Source of the DNA: Candidatus Fraserbacteria bacterium
GTDB taxonomy: Bacteria; Bipolaricaulota; Bipolaricaulia; RBG-16-55-9; JAJCYT01
Direction: 5' to 3'
Assembly (NCBI GenBank): GCA_029262795.1
Contig: JAJCYT010000031.1
Coordinates: forward strand, 1-64,000
DNA: 64,000 bases
Shown here: positions 46,523-55,917 of the stretch, one piece after another
How positions within the stretch are numbered: the first letter of the stretch is position 1
How the letters are laid out: each line of letters starts with the position of its first letter
The notes under the pieces: generated by a model
The model's input: the letters and a program-made list of their open reading frames with translations, nothing else
Told to the model about the DNA's origin: nothing
The model's database searches: none
Made by a program: the position numbers and the translations under genes

Positions 46523-47479
46523 ATGAAACATAAATGGATGATGGCTGGCTTTATCGTTGCAGGATGGGGACTCACTTTGGTGATGGGAGCCGCTTACTTT
46601 CAATCACTGGAACTGCCATTTCAGGCAAATCTCGATAGCGAATTAACACTGTTTGAATTAGAAAACCAAGGCGCAGGGAGTGCCATTGCAGGTCATAATA
46701 CCCAGGAAGAAAAACACGGCTTGCTTGGTGGCGCGTATGGTGTTGAAGGCATGAGTGATTCAACTTCTGCAGGCGACATCGGCGTGTATGGTCATGTAGG
46801 TGAATCTTCTATATCAGGACTTTCCCCAGGGTTGAATGCCGGTGTTTGGGGCGAATCCAATCGCGGGTTTGGTGTGGTCGGCTCGAGCAACAATATTTCT
46901 GTATTTGGCTGGTCAGAAGGCGGCATAGCCATTGATGGCTTCAGTTCTGGAGGGACAGCCATTCAGGCCATCACCCGTACTGGCACGCTGTTTGTGGCAG
47001 ACAGCATTGACACCAACAATCGCCCCACTCGACGTGTCACTATTACAGGCGAAGGCGATATGACAATCTCTGGCCAAATTAACTCCGGTGGCGCTGACCT
47101 GGCTGATTTGCTGCCTGCCGTTACAGGACTAAGCCCAGGAGATGTATTGATCATCAACGAAAATGGATTGTTAGCTCAAAGTCAGAAAGCTTATCAAACC
47201 AGCGTGGTTGGCGTGTATTCAACTCAGCCAGGGTTTGTGGGCAGCCAAGGTGATACACACTCCAACCTTGTGCCGTTGGCATTGGCTGGCATTGTGCCTG
47301 TCAACGTCACCAATGAAAATGGAAACATTCAACCAGGCGACTTGCTTGTTGCTGCATCACTTTCTGGGCATGCTATGCGAGCAGGCGAAATCATGCCTTC
47401 TGGCAGCGTGATTGGAAAAGCATTGCAAGCATTTAATGGCGAAACTGGAACCATCCAAATGCTTGTGATGTTACGCTAG
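46523..47479 (+). CDS. exported repetitive surface protein with conserved C-terminal domain
   Basis: 318 residues; GGGAGG precedes the ATG. An N-terminal membrane segment (about 6-26) is followed by short Gly-rich repeats (about 50-150: GVYGHVGESS, GVWGESNRGFGVVG, SVFGWSEGG) of the kind found in tail-fibre or trimeric fibrous proteins. The C-terminal domain (about 185-318) is more conserved: DLADLLPAVTGLSPGDVL, QTSVVGVYSTQPGFVG, PGDLLVAASLSGHAMRA and VIGKALQAFNGETG. I have seen this domain style in several environmental phyla but know no function. Its TAG stop is shared with nth. Confidence 0.75.
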   Translation: MKHKWMMAGFIVAGWGLTLVMGAAYFQSLELPFQANLDSELTLFELENQGAGSAIAGHNTQEEKHGLLGGAYGVEGMSDSTSAGDIGVYGHVGESSISGLSPGLNAGVWGESNRGFGVVGSSNNISVFGWSEGGIAIDGFSSGGTAIQAITRTGTLFVADSIDTNNRPTRRVTITGEGDMTISGQINSGGADLADLLPAVTGLSPGDVLIINENGLLAQSQKAYQTSVVGVYSTQPGFVGSQGDTHSNLVPLALAGIVPVNVTNENGNIQPGDLLVAASLSGHAMRAGEIMPSGSVIGKALQAFNGETGTIQMLVMLR

Positions 47480-48126
47480 AGATCAGCCGAAGGGCAAAGT
47501 GAAGCCACAGGACAATCGCTGCACTTGGGCTTTCGTGCGCTACAGACTTGTCTGCCATGATAAATTAAGATGTGGGCCAATTGGGTCCAGGTTTCTTGTG
47601 GGAACAAATTCATCAGATCAGGCTCGACTTGTTCGGGTGCATCCTTGTTGGTAAAAGCCATGCGTTTAGATAAGCGCTTGATGTGGGTGTCCACTACCAT
47701 ACCTTCATTTTTACCAAAGGCGTTGCCCAAAATGACGTTGGCCGTTTTGCGTCCGATACCAGGAAGTTTAATCAACATATCCATGTCGTCAGGCACCTGG
47801 CCATTGTGCTTGTCCACCAAACCTTGTGCCAGTCCAATGATACTTTTGGCTTTATTGCGGAAAAAGCCTGTGGAGCGGATGAGTTCTTCAACTTCGTCCT
47901 GATCGGCAACGGCCAGTTTTTCGGGTGTTGGAAACGTTTTGAACAATTTTGGCGTTACAAGATTTACACGCACATCAGTGCATTGAGCCGAAAGAATGGT
48001 TGCCACAGCCAATTCAAATGGATTGCGATGCGTCAATGCACAATGTGCATCAGGATAGGTTTCATCTAAAATCTGATAAATTATTGCAGCGCGTTCCTGC
48101 TTTGCTTTTTTGGATTCTCTGGGCAT
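47476..48126 (-). CDS. nth: endonuclease III
   Basis: 216 residues from ATG 48126 after AAGGA; a TTG at 48132 is upstream. DNA glycosylase/AP-lyase of base excision repair. The helix-hairpin-helix LPGIGRKTANVILGNAF carries the catalytic Lys, VVDTHIKRLSKRM the Asp, and C-x6-C-x2-C-x5-C (CSARKPKCSDCPVASLC) the 4Fe-4S cluster. Last gene of the minus-strand unit starting with sucA. The palindrome CTAG gives the stop of both this gene and its convergent neighbour. Confidence 0.97.
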   Translation of the reverse strand: MPRESKKAKQERAAIIYQILDETYPDAHCALTHRNPFELAVATILSAQCTDVRVNLVTPKLFKTFPTPEKLAVADQDEVEELIRSTGFFRNKAKSIIGLAQGLVDKHNGQVPDDMDMLIKLPGIGRKTANVILGNAFGKNEGMVVDTHIKRLSKRMAFTNKDAPEQVEPDLMNLFPQETWTQLAHILIYHGRQVCSARKPKCSDCPVASLCPSADL

Positions 48127-48143
48127 TCTCAATCCTTTCGCAA

Positions 48144-49118
48144 TCAGAAATCAACTTCTGTACCGAGCCCTCGTTGCGTTGCATTTTGATAAGCAAGTTG
48201 TGCAACTGCAACATCTTCAATCGCCAGGCCAACAGATTTAAATAAAATCCACCCATCATTAGGTTGACGTCCAGGTACTTTGCCCGTCACCAATTCGCCC
48301 AAACTACCTCGAATGTTTTCTTTGCTGATCAATTCATCATTCATAGGAATGAGCAAATCGCCTGCCTCATGCAAAGCTGCTTCCACATCATCCACAAACA
48401 GAGAGACATTTTGAATGAAATGGTCGTCTGTCTCCCGCATCTCTGGCGTGAACGCACCGATAGCGATGACAGTACATCTCTTTGCAAGATCGCGACTGTC
48501 AAAAACAGGTTCCGTTGAACTGGTCGATGTGATCAATACATCGGATTGACTTGCCACTTCTGCAGCAGATTCAGCTATGTGTACGTTGAGGTTTAATTCC
48601 GTTTCCAATTTTTGTTTCAGTATTTCAGCTTTGTTTGCAGATCGATTGAATAGAATAACCTGCTTAAATGAACGAACACAACTGAGCGCCCATACTTGAA
48701 AGAAAGCTTGATAGCCACAGCCAATAACACCCAACACTTTTGTATCGTCAACAGCCAAATACTTGGCAGCGGCACCAGAAGCAGCACCTGTTCGCAAACC
48801 AGTCAAATAACCGCCTTCCATCAGAGCAAGCGGTTGCCCGGTTTCAGCATTGTTTAACAAAACAGAGGCGTGAATCAATGGAAGGTTGTTCTTTGTGTTT
48901 TCTGGAAAGATTGACACCACTTTGACCGATAAGCCTTTGTGATCTCCCTCCAAGGCTGAGGGCATGGTGAGCAGCATTCCTTGCTCAGTTTGTGTGACAC
49001 TTCGAAGTGGCATCACACTTTGACCTTGTGCATGTAGTCGAAATGCCTGTTCAATAACATGAATGGCAGCTTCCATTGGAAGCGTCTTCATTAAATCTTT
49101 ACGATTAAAGATGAGCAT
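48144..49118 (-). CDS. ornithine cyclodeaminase / mu-crystallin family protein
   Basis: 324 residues. Rossmann NAD(P) domain with VLGVIGCGYQAFFQVWAL; substrate-side residues include GEL-like MPLRSV, KVVSIFPEN and GGYLTGLRTGAASG, as in ornithine cyclodeaminase, alanine dehydrogenase (archaeal type) and ketimine reductases. Which reaction it runs is open: it could convert ornithine to proline. The stop of lpd is 3 bp upstream, so it is in the 2-oxoglutarate dehydrogenase operon. Confidence 0.9.
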   Translation of the reverse strand: MLIFNRKDLMKTLPMEAAIHVIEQAFRLHAQGQSVMPLRSVTQTEQGMLLTMPSALEGDHKGLSVKVVSIFPENTKNNLPLIHASVLLNNAETGQPLALMEGGYLTGLRTGAASGAAAKYLAVDDTKVLGVIGCGYQAFFQVWALSCVRSFKQVILFNRSANKAEILKQKLETELNLNVHIAESAAEVASQSDVLITSTSSTEPVFDSRDLAKRCTVIAIGAFTPEMRETDDHFIQNVSLFVDDVEAALHEAGDLLIPMNDELISKENIRGSLGELVTGKVPGRQPNDGWILFKSVGLAIEDVAVAQLAYQNATQRGLGTEVDF

Positions 49119-49121
49119 AGA

Positions 49122-50507
49122 TTAACTGTGAATCACTCGACCGCCGACATCCAATGCGGCCTCCTTGATTGCTTCAGGGAAGGTTGGATGTGCGTGACAG
49201 GTACGAGCTAAGTCTTCGGCGCTGGCACCGAACTCCATTGCGGTTACGCATTCTGCGATCAAGTCTGAAGCACGTGGCCCCAGGATGTGAACACCCAAGA
49301 TGGTGTCTGTTTTGGCATCGGCAATGATTTTGACAAAACCGTCATTTTCTTCAGCAGCGCGAGCACGGCCATTGGCTCGGAATGCGAACTTGCCGACGCT
49401 GATATTCAATCCGAGTTCTTTGCATTGTTCTTCAGTTTTGCCCACAGATGACGCTTCCGGCCAAGTGTAAACCACGCCAGGGATCAAGTCATAATTCACA
49501 TGCCCTGCCTGACCTGTCAACAGTTCGACGCAGGCAATGCCTTCTTCTTCGGCTTTGTGAGCCAGCATGGGGCCGTCAATCACATCACCAATTGCATAGA
49601 TGCCTGGGATGGTAGACTGATAATGATCATCCACTTTGATACGGCCTCGCTCATCGATTTCAACCCCAACGTTTTCCAGCCCTAAATCTGAGGTGAAAGG
49701 TTTGCGCCCGACAGCGACCAGGATGTTGTCTACAGTTTCTTCAACGATTTCTCCGTTGTTGGTTTCCAATTGAACAGTGATGCCATCTTTTTTCTGATCC
49801 ACACTGTTGGCTTTGGTGGAGAGCATGAATTTCAAACCTTGTTTCTCCAACACTTTTTGAAGCTGTTTGGAAATTTCCAAATCCATTGTGGGCACAATGT
49901 GATCCAGCATTTCAACCACAATCACTTCGCTGCCAAGCCGCGCCCAGACTGAGCCAAGTTCTAGCCCGATGAACCCACCGCCAACGACCAAAAGTCGCTT
50001 TGGCACTTCATCGAAGGAAAGCGCTTCGGTTGAACTAACAATCTGTTTCCCATCAAAAGGCAGGGAAGGAATTTCAATTTCTGCCGAACCTGTGGCAATC
50101 AAGATGGATTTGGCTGTGTAGGTTGCATCTCCCACTTTGACTTGATTATTGCCAATTAATGTGGCTGTGCCTTGGATATGCTCAACTTTGTTTTTCTTCA
50201 ACAAACTGGCCACGCCACCTGTTAAAGTTTTAACGACTTTGTCTTTGCGTTTGAGCATGTTGTCCAAATTCAGGTTCACATTTTCAAACTCAATACCATG
50301 CACTTTAAAATTATTCAAGGCTTGATAATAGTGTTCGCTGGAGTCCAGCATGGCTTTGGAGGGAATACAGCCAATGCGCAAACATGTCCCGCCAAGTTGT
50401 TTTTCCTTTTCGATGCAGGCCACGTTCATCCCAAGTTGAGCCGCACGAATGGCAGCCACATAACCGCCTGGACCAGCGCCGATCACAATCAGATCAAAAT
50501 TGCTCAT
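49122..50507 (-). CDS. lpdA: dihydrolipoyl dehydrogenase (E3)
   Basis: 461 residues. FAD motif GAGPGGYVAAIRAAQLG, redox-active C42 and C47 in GGTCLRIGCIPSK, NAD motif VVGGGFIGLELGSVWARLG, and the C-terminal active-site His/Glu in HAHPTFPEAIKEAA. It reoxidises lipoyl groups for the 2-oxoglutarate dehydrogenase complex encoded upstream, and probably also for the glycine cleavage H protein, as no other E3 is in the window. Confidence 0.97.
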   Translation of the reverse strand: MSNFDLIVIGAGPGGYVAAIRAAQLGMNVACIEKEKQLGGTCLRIGCIPSKAMLDSSEHYYQALNNFKVHGIEFENVNLNLDNMLKRKDKVVKTLTGGVASLLKKNKVEHIQGTATLIGNNQVKVGDATYTAKSILIATGSAEIEIPSLPFDGKQIVSSTEALSFDEVPKRLLVVGGGFIGLELGSVWARLGSEVIVVEMLDHIVPTMDLEISKQLQKVLEKQGLKFMLSTKANSVDQKKDGITVQLETNNGEIVEETVDNILVAVGRKPFTSDLGLENVGVEIDERGRIKVDDHYQSTIPGIYAIGDVIDGPMLAHKAEEEGIACVELLTGQAGHVNYDLIPGVVYTWPEASSVGKTEEQCKELGLNISVGKFAFRANGRARAAEENDGFVKIIADAKTDTILGVHILGPRASDLIAECVTAMEFGASAEDLARTCHAHPTFPEAIKEAALDVGGRVIHS

Positions 50508-50569
50508 GGTTTCAATAATATCCTTATCTTCAAAATCATCTGGTTTAACGCAGGAAGGATATCTGCTGT

Positions 50570-51820
50570 TTAGATGTCGAGCAACATGCGTTCAGGATCT
50601 TCCAGACACTCTTTAACACGAACGAGGAAAGTGACTGCCTCTTTGCCATCCACAATTCGATGGTCGTAAGACAACGCCACGTACATCATCGGTCGAATTT
50701 CAACTTGGCCATTGATGGCGACAGGTCGATCTTCGATGCGGTGCATTCCCAGAATTCCGCTTTGTGGTGGATTCAAAATTGGTGTAGACAACATTGATCC
50801 AAACACGCCACCGTTGGTGATACTAAACGTACCTCCAGACAATTCATCAGGCATGATTTTACCATCACGCCCTCTGGCAGCCATATCGCCGATGGCTTGT
50901 TCTAATTCGGCAATACTCATCTGGTCAGCATATTTCACCACTGGCACCATCAAACCACGTTTTGTGCTGACTGCCATGCCCAAGTGAACATATTTGTGGA
51001 AAATCATGTCTGTACCATCGATATGCGCATTAAGTTGGGGAATTTCTTCAAGAGCTTGAATCACCGCTTTGCTAAACAGCGACATAAACCCAAGCTTCAC
51101 GCCATGTTTTTCTATAAAACGTTCTTTATATTTTTTGCGCAGTGACATGACTGCGGACATATCAACGTCATTGAATGTGGTCAAAATAGCGGCGTTGTTT
51201 TGCACTTCAACCAGACGCTCAGCAATGCGCTGGCGGATCACGCTCATCGGCTTTCGTTCGGTCTCTTCTTCTGAAGAAACGATGGTGGTTTTTGGTGCAG
51301 GTTTTGGCGCCGGAGCTGGTTTTGCAGGTTCAATTGGCGAACTTGTTGTTCGCGATTCCAAATGTTGAACCACATCGGCCTTGGTCAAACGATCACCTTT
51401 GCCTGTCCTCGTGATTTGGCTTGGGTCAAGATTGTTTTCAGTAATCAGTTTACGGACTGCGGGGCTAAGTGTGGTTGCCTCTACAGTGTTGTTTGCCTCG
51501 TTGCTTGCAACCACAGGTTCACCTGCTTGAGCAGTGTCAATGGCTTTTTCAGCCGTGGTAGTGGCTGGTGCGGATACACTGGGATCAATCTTGGCGATCA
51601 ATTGACCGACTTCTACTGTATCGCCTTCCTGGGCCAGAATTTGAAGCTGGCCTGCAGTTTCTGCCGGAATCTCCATCACAGCTTTGTCAGTTTCCAATTC
51701 TAACAAAGGCTCTTCAGCCGCGACCACATCGCCTTCCACTTTGAGCCAACGTGCAATTACACCTTCGCTGACCGATTCACCCAGGGTTGGAATTTTAATT
51801 TCAATCACAGACACCACCAC
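50570..51820 (-). CDS. sucB: dihydrolipoyllysine succinyltransferase, E2 of 2-oxoglutarate dehydrogenase
   Basis: 416 residues. One lipoyl domain with K46 in [12 protein letters not shown], an Ala/Pro/Thr linker, a peripheral-subunit-binding domain ([19 protein letters not shown]) with a second long linker rich in Pro/Ala/Lys, and a catalytic domain ending [16 protein letters not shown]. The [18 protein letters not shown] and [14 protein letters not shown] stretches are of the succinyl type. The start is ambiguous: AAGGAG is followed by GTG GTG GTG TCT GTG. It lies 62 bp before lpdA. Confidence 0.96.
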   Translation of the reverse strand: MVVSVIEIKIPTLGESVSEGVIARWLKVEGDVVAAEEPLLELETDKAVMEIPAETAGQLQILAQEGDTVEVGQLIAKIDPSVSAPATTTAEKAIDTAQAGEPVVASNEANNTVEATTLSPAVRKLITENNLDPSQITRTGKGDRLTKADVVQHLESRTTSSPIEPAKPAPAPKPAPKTTIVSSEEETERKPMSVIRQRIAERLVEVQNNAAILTTFNDVDMSAVMSLRKKYKERFIEKHGVKLGFMSLFSKAVIQALEEIPQLNAHIDGTDMIFHKYVHLGMAVSTKRGLMVPVVKYADQMSIAELEQAIGDMAARGRDGKIMPDELSGGTFSITNGGVFGSMLSTPILNPPQSGILGMHRIEDRPVAINGQVEIRPMMYVALSYDHRIVDGKEAVTFLVRVKECLEDPERMLLDI

Positions 51821-51906
51821 TCCTTAGCCATTTGAGCAACATTCTTGTCATCATATCGAAAACGAAATTCAATTCATAGGGTATTTACTAAGATTTTGAC
51901 ACATGT

Positions 51907-54654
51907 TTAGGCGGTTTTTTGTTTGACCCGCTTTTTACTGGGTTTTGGTTTTGGCAATTCAAAAGCTTCTTTAATCAATGCTGCTTCTTCTCGCTGATGG
52001 GTCTTCAGGCTACCTGTTGATGGACTGGCTGATGCGGGACGTCCCATATAGGAAAGTGTTTTTTTCGTGCCCAACAATCCTTGCAATTGGGATTGCACAA
52101 ACAGCCATGCACCTTGATTCTTCGGCTCTTCCTGAAGCCAGACGATTTCAGCATCAGCATAATTTTCCAAAATCTTTTTAAGCATGTCATCAGGAAATGG
52201 ATAAATCTGCTCCAGGCGAACAATGGCGATATTATTGATGTCTTGTTCTTGTCTAGCAGCCTCAAGCGCGTAATAAATTTTTCCAGAACATATCAACACA
52301 CGGCGAACATTTTTGAGTGGCGCTGAATCAGCAATGACCTTTTGAAAGCCGTGGTCTGTAAATTCGCTCAAGTCAGAAACTGCCCGCTTGTGGCGAAGCA
52401 AACTTTTTGGCGTCATCACAATCAAGGGTTTGCGGAAATTTCTATGAATCTGCCGACGCAACACATGGAAAAACTGCGCCGGTGTGGTGCAGTTGACCAC
52501 CTGAATGTTGCCTTCAGCAGCCAATTGCAAAAAACGTTCCAGGCGAGCGCTGGAATGTTCTGGTCCTTGGCCTTCATAGCCATGAGGCAGCAACATCACC
52601 AAGCCGCTTTGACGTGCCCACTTGATTTCGCCACTGGTGATAAACTGGTCGATAATAACTTGAGCGCCATTGGCAAAGTCGCCAAACTGAGCTTCCCAGA
52701 TGGTCAGTAAATTAGGGTTGGCACTGGAAACACCGTATTCAAAACCCAAAGCACCTGCCTCATGCAATGGACTATTGGCAATTTCCATTTGGGCCTGATT
52801 TGAACTGATATGATTGAGCGGTATATAAGCTTTTCCTGAATTGACATCATGCAAAACGGCATGTCGATGGGAAAATGTGCCACGTTCACAGTCTTGGCCC
52901 GTCAGTCGAATAGGGGTTCCTTCTATTAACAGGCTGCCATACGCAAGCGTTTCTCCAGCTGCCCAATGCAAACCTTGGCCGGATGAAACCAAATCACGCA
53001 TTTGTTCAAACAATTTTGGAATACGTTTGTGTGGTGTAAATGAATCTGGAAAAACGGTCAAGGCATTGCCGATATCTTTTAATTGTTTTTCTGATGTTGA
53101 TGTATGAGCGCCCCAATCATCACCGGATGGGCCCAAACCTTCCCACAATCCGCCAAAAGCATCTTCTTTTGCCGATTTGCTTTTGTGTTGACGGGCCAGT
53201 TCGAGGCAACGCTCCAGTTCCTGCCGAGCTTCTTGATTGATGGCTTGGACTTCGTCTGCCTTAATGACATCCGTATCAATCAAATGCTGTGCATACAGCT
53301 TGGCTTCGCTGGGTTTTTTCTTGATTTTGCTGTACATCAAGGGCTGGGTAAATGTGGCATCATCAAGTTCGTTATGGCCGTGGCGGCGATAGCCAACCAA
53401 ATCAATCAGTACGTCGGACTTAAATTCCTGGCGGAATCCAATAGCCAATTGCGCTGCCCAAACCACGGCCTCTGGATCTTCAGCATTGACATGAAAGATT
53501 GGCGTGTGGGTGATTTTGGCCAAATCTGAGGCGTATCGGGTCGAACGGCTTTGTTCTGGGTCGGTGGTAAAACCGATCTGATTATTGATGATGATGTGGA
53601 TGGTGCCACCTGTGGAATAGCCTTCTAAACCGGCAAGGCCCATTGTTTCGTACACAATGCCTTGGCCTGTAAAGGCGGCATCACCGTGCATCAAAACAGG
53701 CACCACCTGATTGCGTTCCACATCGTTTCGTTTGTTTTGCTTTGCATGAACCATGCCCAACACCACCGGATTAACAGCTTCAAGATGGCTGGGATTGTTG
53801 CTCAATGAAAGATGAATGTCCTGGCCGTTGCCAAGCCTCAGGTCGTGGGAATAGCCCAAATGGTATTTTACATCTTCGTCTTCCTGAAGCCCTTCAAATT
53901 CGGCCAGAATGCGTTCATAAGGCTTGTGCATCAAATGGGCCAGCACATTGAGGCGGCCACGATGAGGCATTCCGAACACAAACTCCTTGGCCCCGATGTT
54001 GACCGAATGTTCCACCAACGCGTTGAGCAACGGAATCAATGACAAATTGCCTTCCAAAGAAAACCGTTTGCTGCCCAAAAACTTGGTATGCAAAAAACGC
54101 TCAAATTCATCTGCAAAAATTAACTGACGTAAAACCAGCTGACGCTCTTGTGCATTGAGGGGGGGGCGGTTTTTGGTGGGTTCCATGCGGTCCATTAGCC
54201 AGTCGCGTTGTTCTTTGTCTAGCAAGTGCATGAATTCAACACCCATTGTGCGGCAATATGTTTGCTGAAGCGCAATAATGAGTTCTTTTATTGGAGCTTG
54301 TTTCATGCCACGGAAAGAGCCGGCATCCACGGCGCGGTTTAAGTCTGTTTCATCAAAGCCGAAGTTGCCTGCTTCCAGCAACGGATGGGTGAATATTTGT
54401 TCGCTCAATGGATCCATGTCGGCAATGAGGTGGCCTAGCTCACGGTAAGAGTGAATCAGGTCATACACACCAGGCGGGTTGATAGGGCCTTTGCGCTTCA
54501 GTTCGGAACCTGCCTGTAAGCCAAATTCGTAACCGGCAAACACAGTGGCCCACTGTTCGCCCACACTGGCAGGATCTTGCTGATATTGTTGATAGAGTTG
54601 ATCAACGTAGTCTGGATTGGCACGAGAAATAAAATCTAATGAATCAAAGCTCAT
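51907..54654 (-). CDS. sucA: 2-oxoglutarate dehydrogenase E1 component
   Basis: 915 residues from ATG 54654 (MSFDSLDFISRANPDYVDQL), after AGGGA; the frame continues upstream to 54738 without support. TPP-dependent decarboxylase of the complex. Typical segments: HRGRLNVLAHLMHKP, HGDAAFTGQGIVYE, HGYEGQGPEHSSARLERFLQ and RPASASPSTGS near the end. Presence of an E1o enzyme rather than a ferredoxin oxidoreductase argues for an oxidative TCA cycle. First gene of the sucA-sucB-lpd-ocd-nth unit. Confidence 0.97.
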   Translation of the reverse strand: MSFDSLDFISRANPDYVDQLYQQYQQDPASVGEQWATVFAGYEFGLQAGSELKRKGPINPPGVYDLIHSYRELGHLIADMDPLSEQIFTHPLLEAGNFGFDETDLNRAVDAGSFRGMKQAPIKELIIALQQTYCRTMGVEFMHLLDKEQRDWLMDRMEPTKNRPPLNAQERQLVLRQLIFADEFERFLHTKFLGSKRFSLEGNLSLIPLLNALVEHSVNIGAKEFVFGMPHRGRLNVLAHLMHKPYERILAEFEGLQEDEDVKYHLGYSHDLRLGNGQDIHLSLSNNPSHLEAVNPVVLGMVHAKQNKRNDVERNQVVPVLMHGDAAFTGQGIVYETMGLAGLEGYSTGGTIHIIINNQIGFTTDPEQSRSTRYASDLAKITHTPIFHVNAEDPEAVVWAAQLAIGFRQEFKSDVLIDLVGYRRHGHNELDDATFTQPLMYSKIKKKPSEAKLYAQHLIDTDVIKADEVQAINQEARQELERCLELARQHKSKSAKEDAFGGLWEGLGPSGDDWGAHTSTSEKQLKDIGNALTVFPDSFTPHKRIPKLFEQMRDLVSSGQGLHWAAGETLAYGSLLIEGTPIRLTGQDCERGTFSHRHAVLHDVNSGKAYIPLNHISSNQAQMEIANSPLHEAGALGFEYGVSSANPNLLTIWEAQFGDFANGAQVIIDQFITSGEIKWARQSGLVMLLPHGYEGQGPEHSSARLERFLQLAAEGNIQVVNCTTPAQFFHVLRRQIHRNFRKPLIVMTPKSLLRHKRAVSDLSEFTDHGFQKVIADSAPLKNVRRVLICSGKIYYALEAARQEQDINNIAIVRLEQIYPFPDDMLKKILENYADAEIVWLQEEPKNQGAWLFVQSQLQGLLGTKKTLSYMGRPASASPSTGSLKTHQREEAALIKEAFELPKPKPSKKRVKQKTA

Positions 54655-55041
54655 AAGTGTTCCCTGAGGCCATCTACTATGCCATGGTATAGTATGCGCA
54701 AATGATTGAAACTTCAAGAGATTTTCCACTTTTAACAATTTTGGAACAATATTGGTTTTAGATAAAGCAAGATGGTTTTTAATCAGCCAACTCTGAATGG
54801 GTTGGTCATGAAAGATTTTATGAACATTTTGACCGTTTTTTTGCGGTTATGAATCTGTATAGAAACTTTCTTGCCTGCATCAATAAATGCCAACATCAGG
54901 TGGTTTTTACCTGAATCCCACGACTGTTTTAACATTTTGTTGACATTCTCTTGACACTCCTTCTCCAGACTGTTGGCAGATCTTTTGCTCAGCCAACATC
55001 AAGAGAGGAGGAAAAAGCGATTTCGTCGCTTGTATTCAAAC
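54655..55041. other. intergenic region between sucA and the SARP gene
   Basis: 387 bp between divergent genes. It holds the 11-bp-period repeats (separate entry), a small imperfect hairpin GACCG-T-run-GCGGTT near 54829-54848, and AT-rich sequence. AGGAGG at 55004-55009 lies before no usable in-frame ATG, so its role is unclear. Confidence 0.6.
54929..54957 (+). promoter_or_regulatory. triple 11-bp direct repeat, probable SARP operator
   Basis: TTAACAT (54929-54935), TTGACAT (54940-54946) and TTGACAC (54951-54957) start exactly 11 bp apart. Heptamers with 4-bp gaps overlapping a -35 region are the known form of SARP binding sites. Confidence 0.6.
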
Positions 55042-55917
55042 ATGACATTTATCGAACAGAAAGACACATTGCGCGTACAAATGTTTGGCAGCTTCCAGGT
55101 TTGGCAAGGCGCCCGTCCTATTGTGTTGAACAAAGGGGCCCCCAACAAATCTATTGCCATTCTCAAACTGTTGCTGCTGGAACGAGGGCAACCTTATACC
55201 AAGGACGAATTGATCGACCGCCTTTACGGCGATAGCAACTATGAAAAAGCCGCAGGCAATTTGCGGGTGCGGGTGTCCGAACTGCGCCAGGCGCTGGAGC
55301 CTGATTTGTTGAAGAAAAAACAGTCACGCTACATCCTCACGGTGCATGAAGGGTATCGTTTTAATCCCGATATTCGCTGCAACATTGATGTAGAGCGTTT
55401 TTCCAAGCACACGGCAGCAGGCTATCGACGTTGGTCATCGGGTGAATGGCTGCGTGCCAGGCGCCATTTTTTACTGGCCACTTCATTGTACAAAGGGTTG
55501 TTTCTGGCTGAAGATCGCTATGAAGACTGGGCGATTCAATACCAGAATCTTTGGAAAGATGATTACATTTCAGCTTTGCTGAAGTTGTCTCAATGTGAGT
55601 TGGAGTTGGGCTACACTGAACAAGCGATCCGACACAGCCATCAAGCCATTTGCACAGCCCCGCTGCGTGAAGATGCGTTGCGCCAGTTGATGATCTGTCA
55701 CTGGAAAAATGGCAGTCGCGCTGCTGCATTAGGCGCTTACCAAGCTGCCTGCGCTCAGTATGATTCAACTGTAGCAATGCAACCTTCTCGGGAAACACAA
55801 TGTTTGTATCAGGAGATTGTGGCCGATCAACCTCTGCCTCAACCGTCAAAACCAGATGCCTTTTTATACCCGCTCGGTGAAAAAATAAGCATCGTTAGCA
55901 ACTGGCAAAGACCGTAA
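55042..55917 (+). CDS. SARP/AfsR-type transcriptional regulator (winged helix plus BTAD)
   Basis: 291 residues from ATG 55042; a TTG at 54973 would add 23 residues and no start has a well-placed Shine-Dalgarno. OmpR-like winged helix (about 8-100): VQMFGSFQVWQGARPIVLN, KSIAILKLLLLERGQPYTKDELID, LRVRVSELRQALEP. BTAD domain of helical repeats (about 110-270): FSKHTAAGYRRWSSGEWLRA, DDYISALLKLSQCELELGY, APLREDALRQLMICHW. These factors activate genes through direct repeats; such repeats lie in front of this gene. It is divergent from sucA. Confidence 0.92.
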   Translation: MTFIEQKDTLRVQMFGSFQVWQGARPIVLNKGAPNKSIAILKLLLLERGQPYTKDELIDRLYGDSNYEKAAGNLRVRVSELRQALEPDLLKKKQSRYILTVHEGYRFNPDIRCNIDVERFSKHTAAGYRRWSSGEWLRARRHFLLATSLYKGLFLAEDRYEDWAIQYQNLWKDDYISALLKLSQCELELGYTEQAIRHSHQAICTAPLREDALRQLMICHWKNGSRAAALGAYQAACAQYDSTVAMQPSRETQCLYQEIVADQPLPQPSKPDAFLYPLGEKISIVSNWQRP

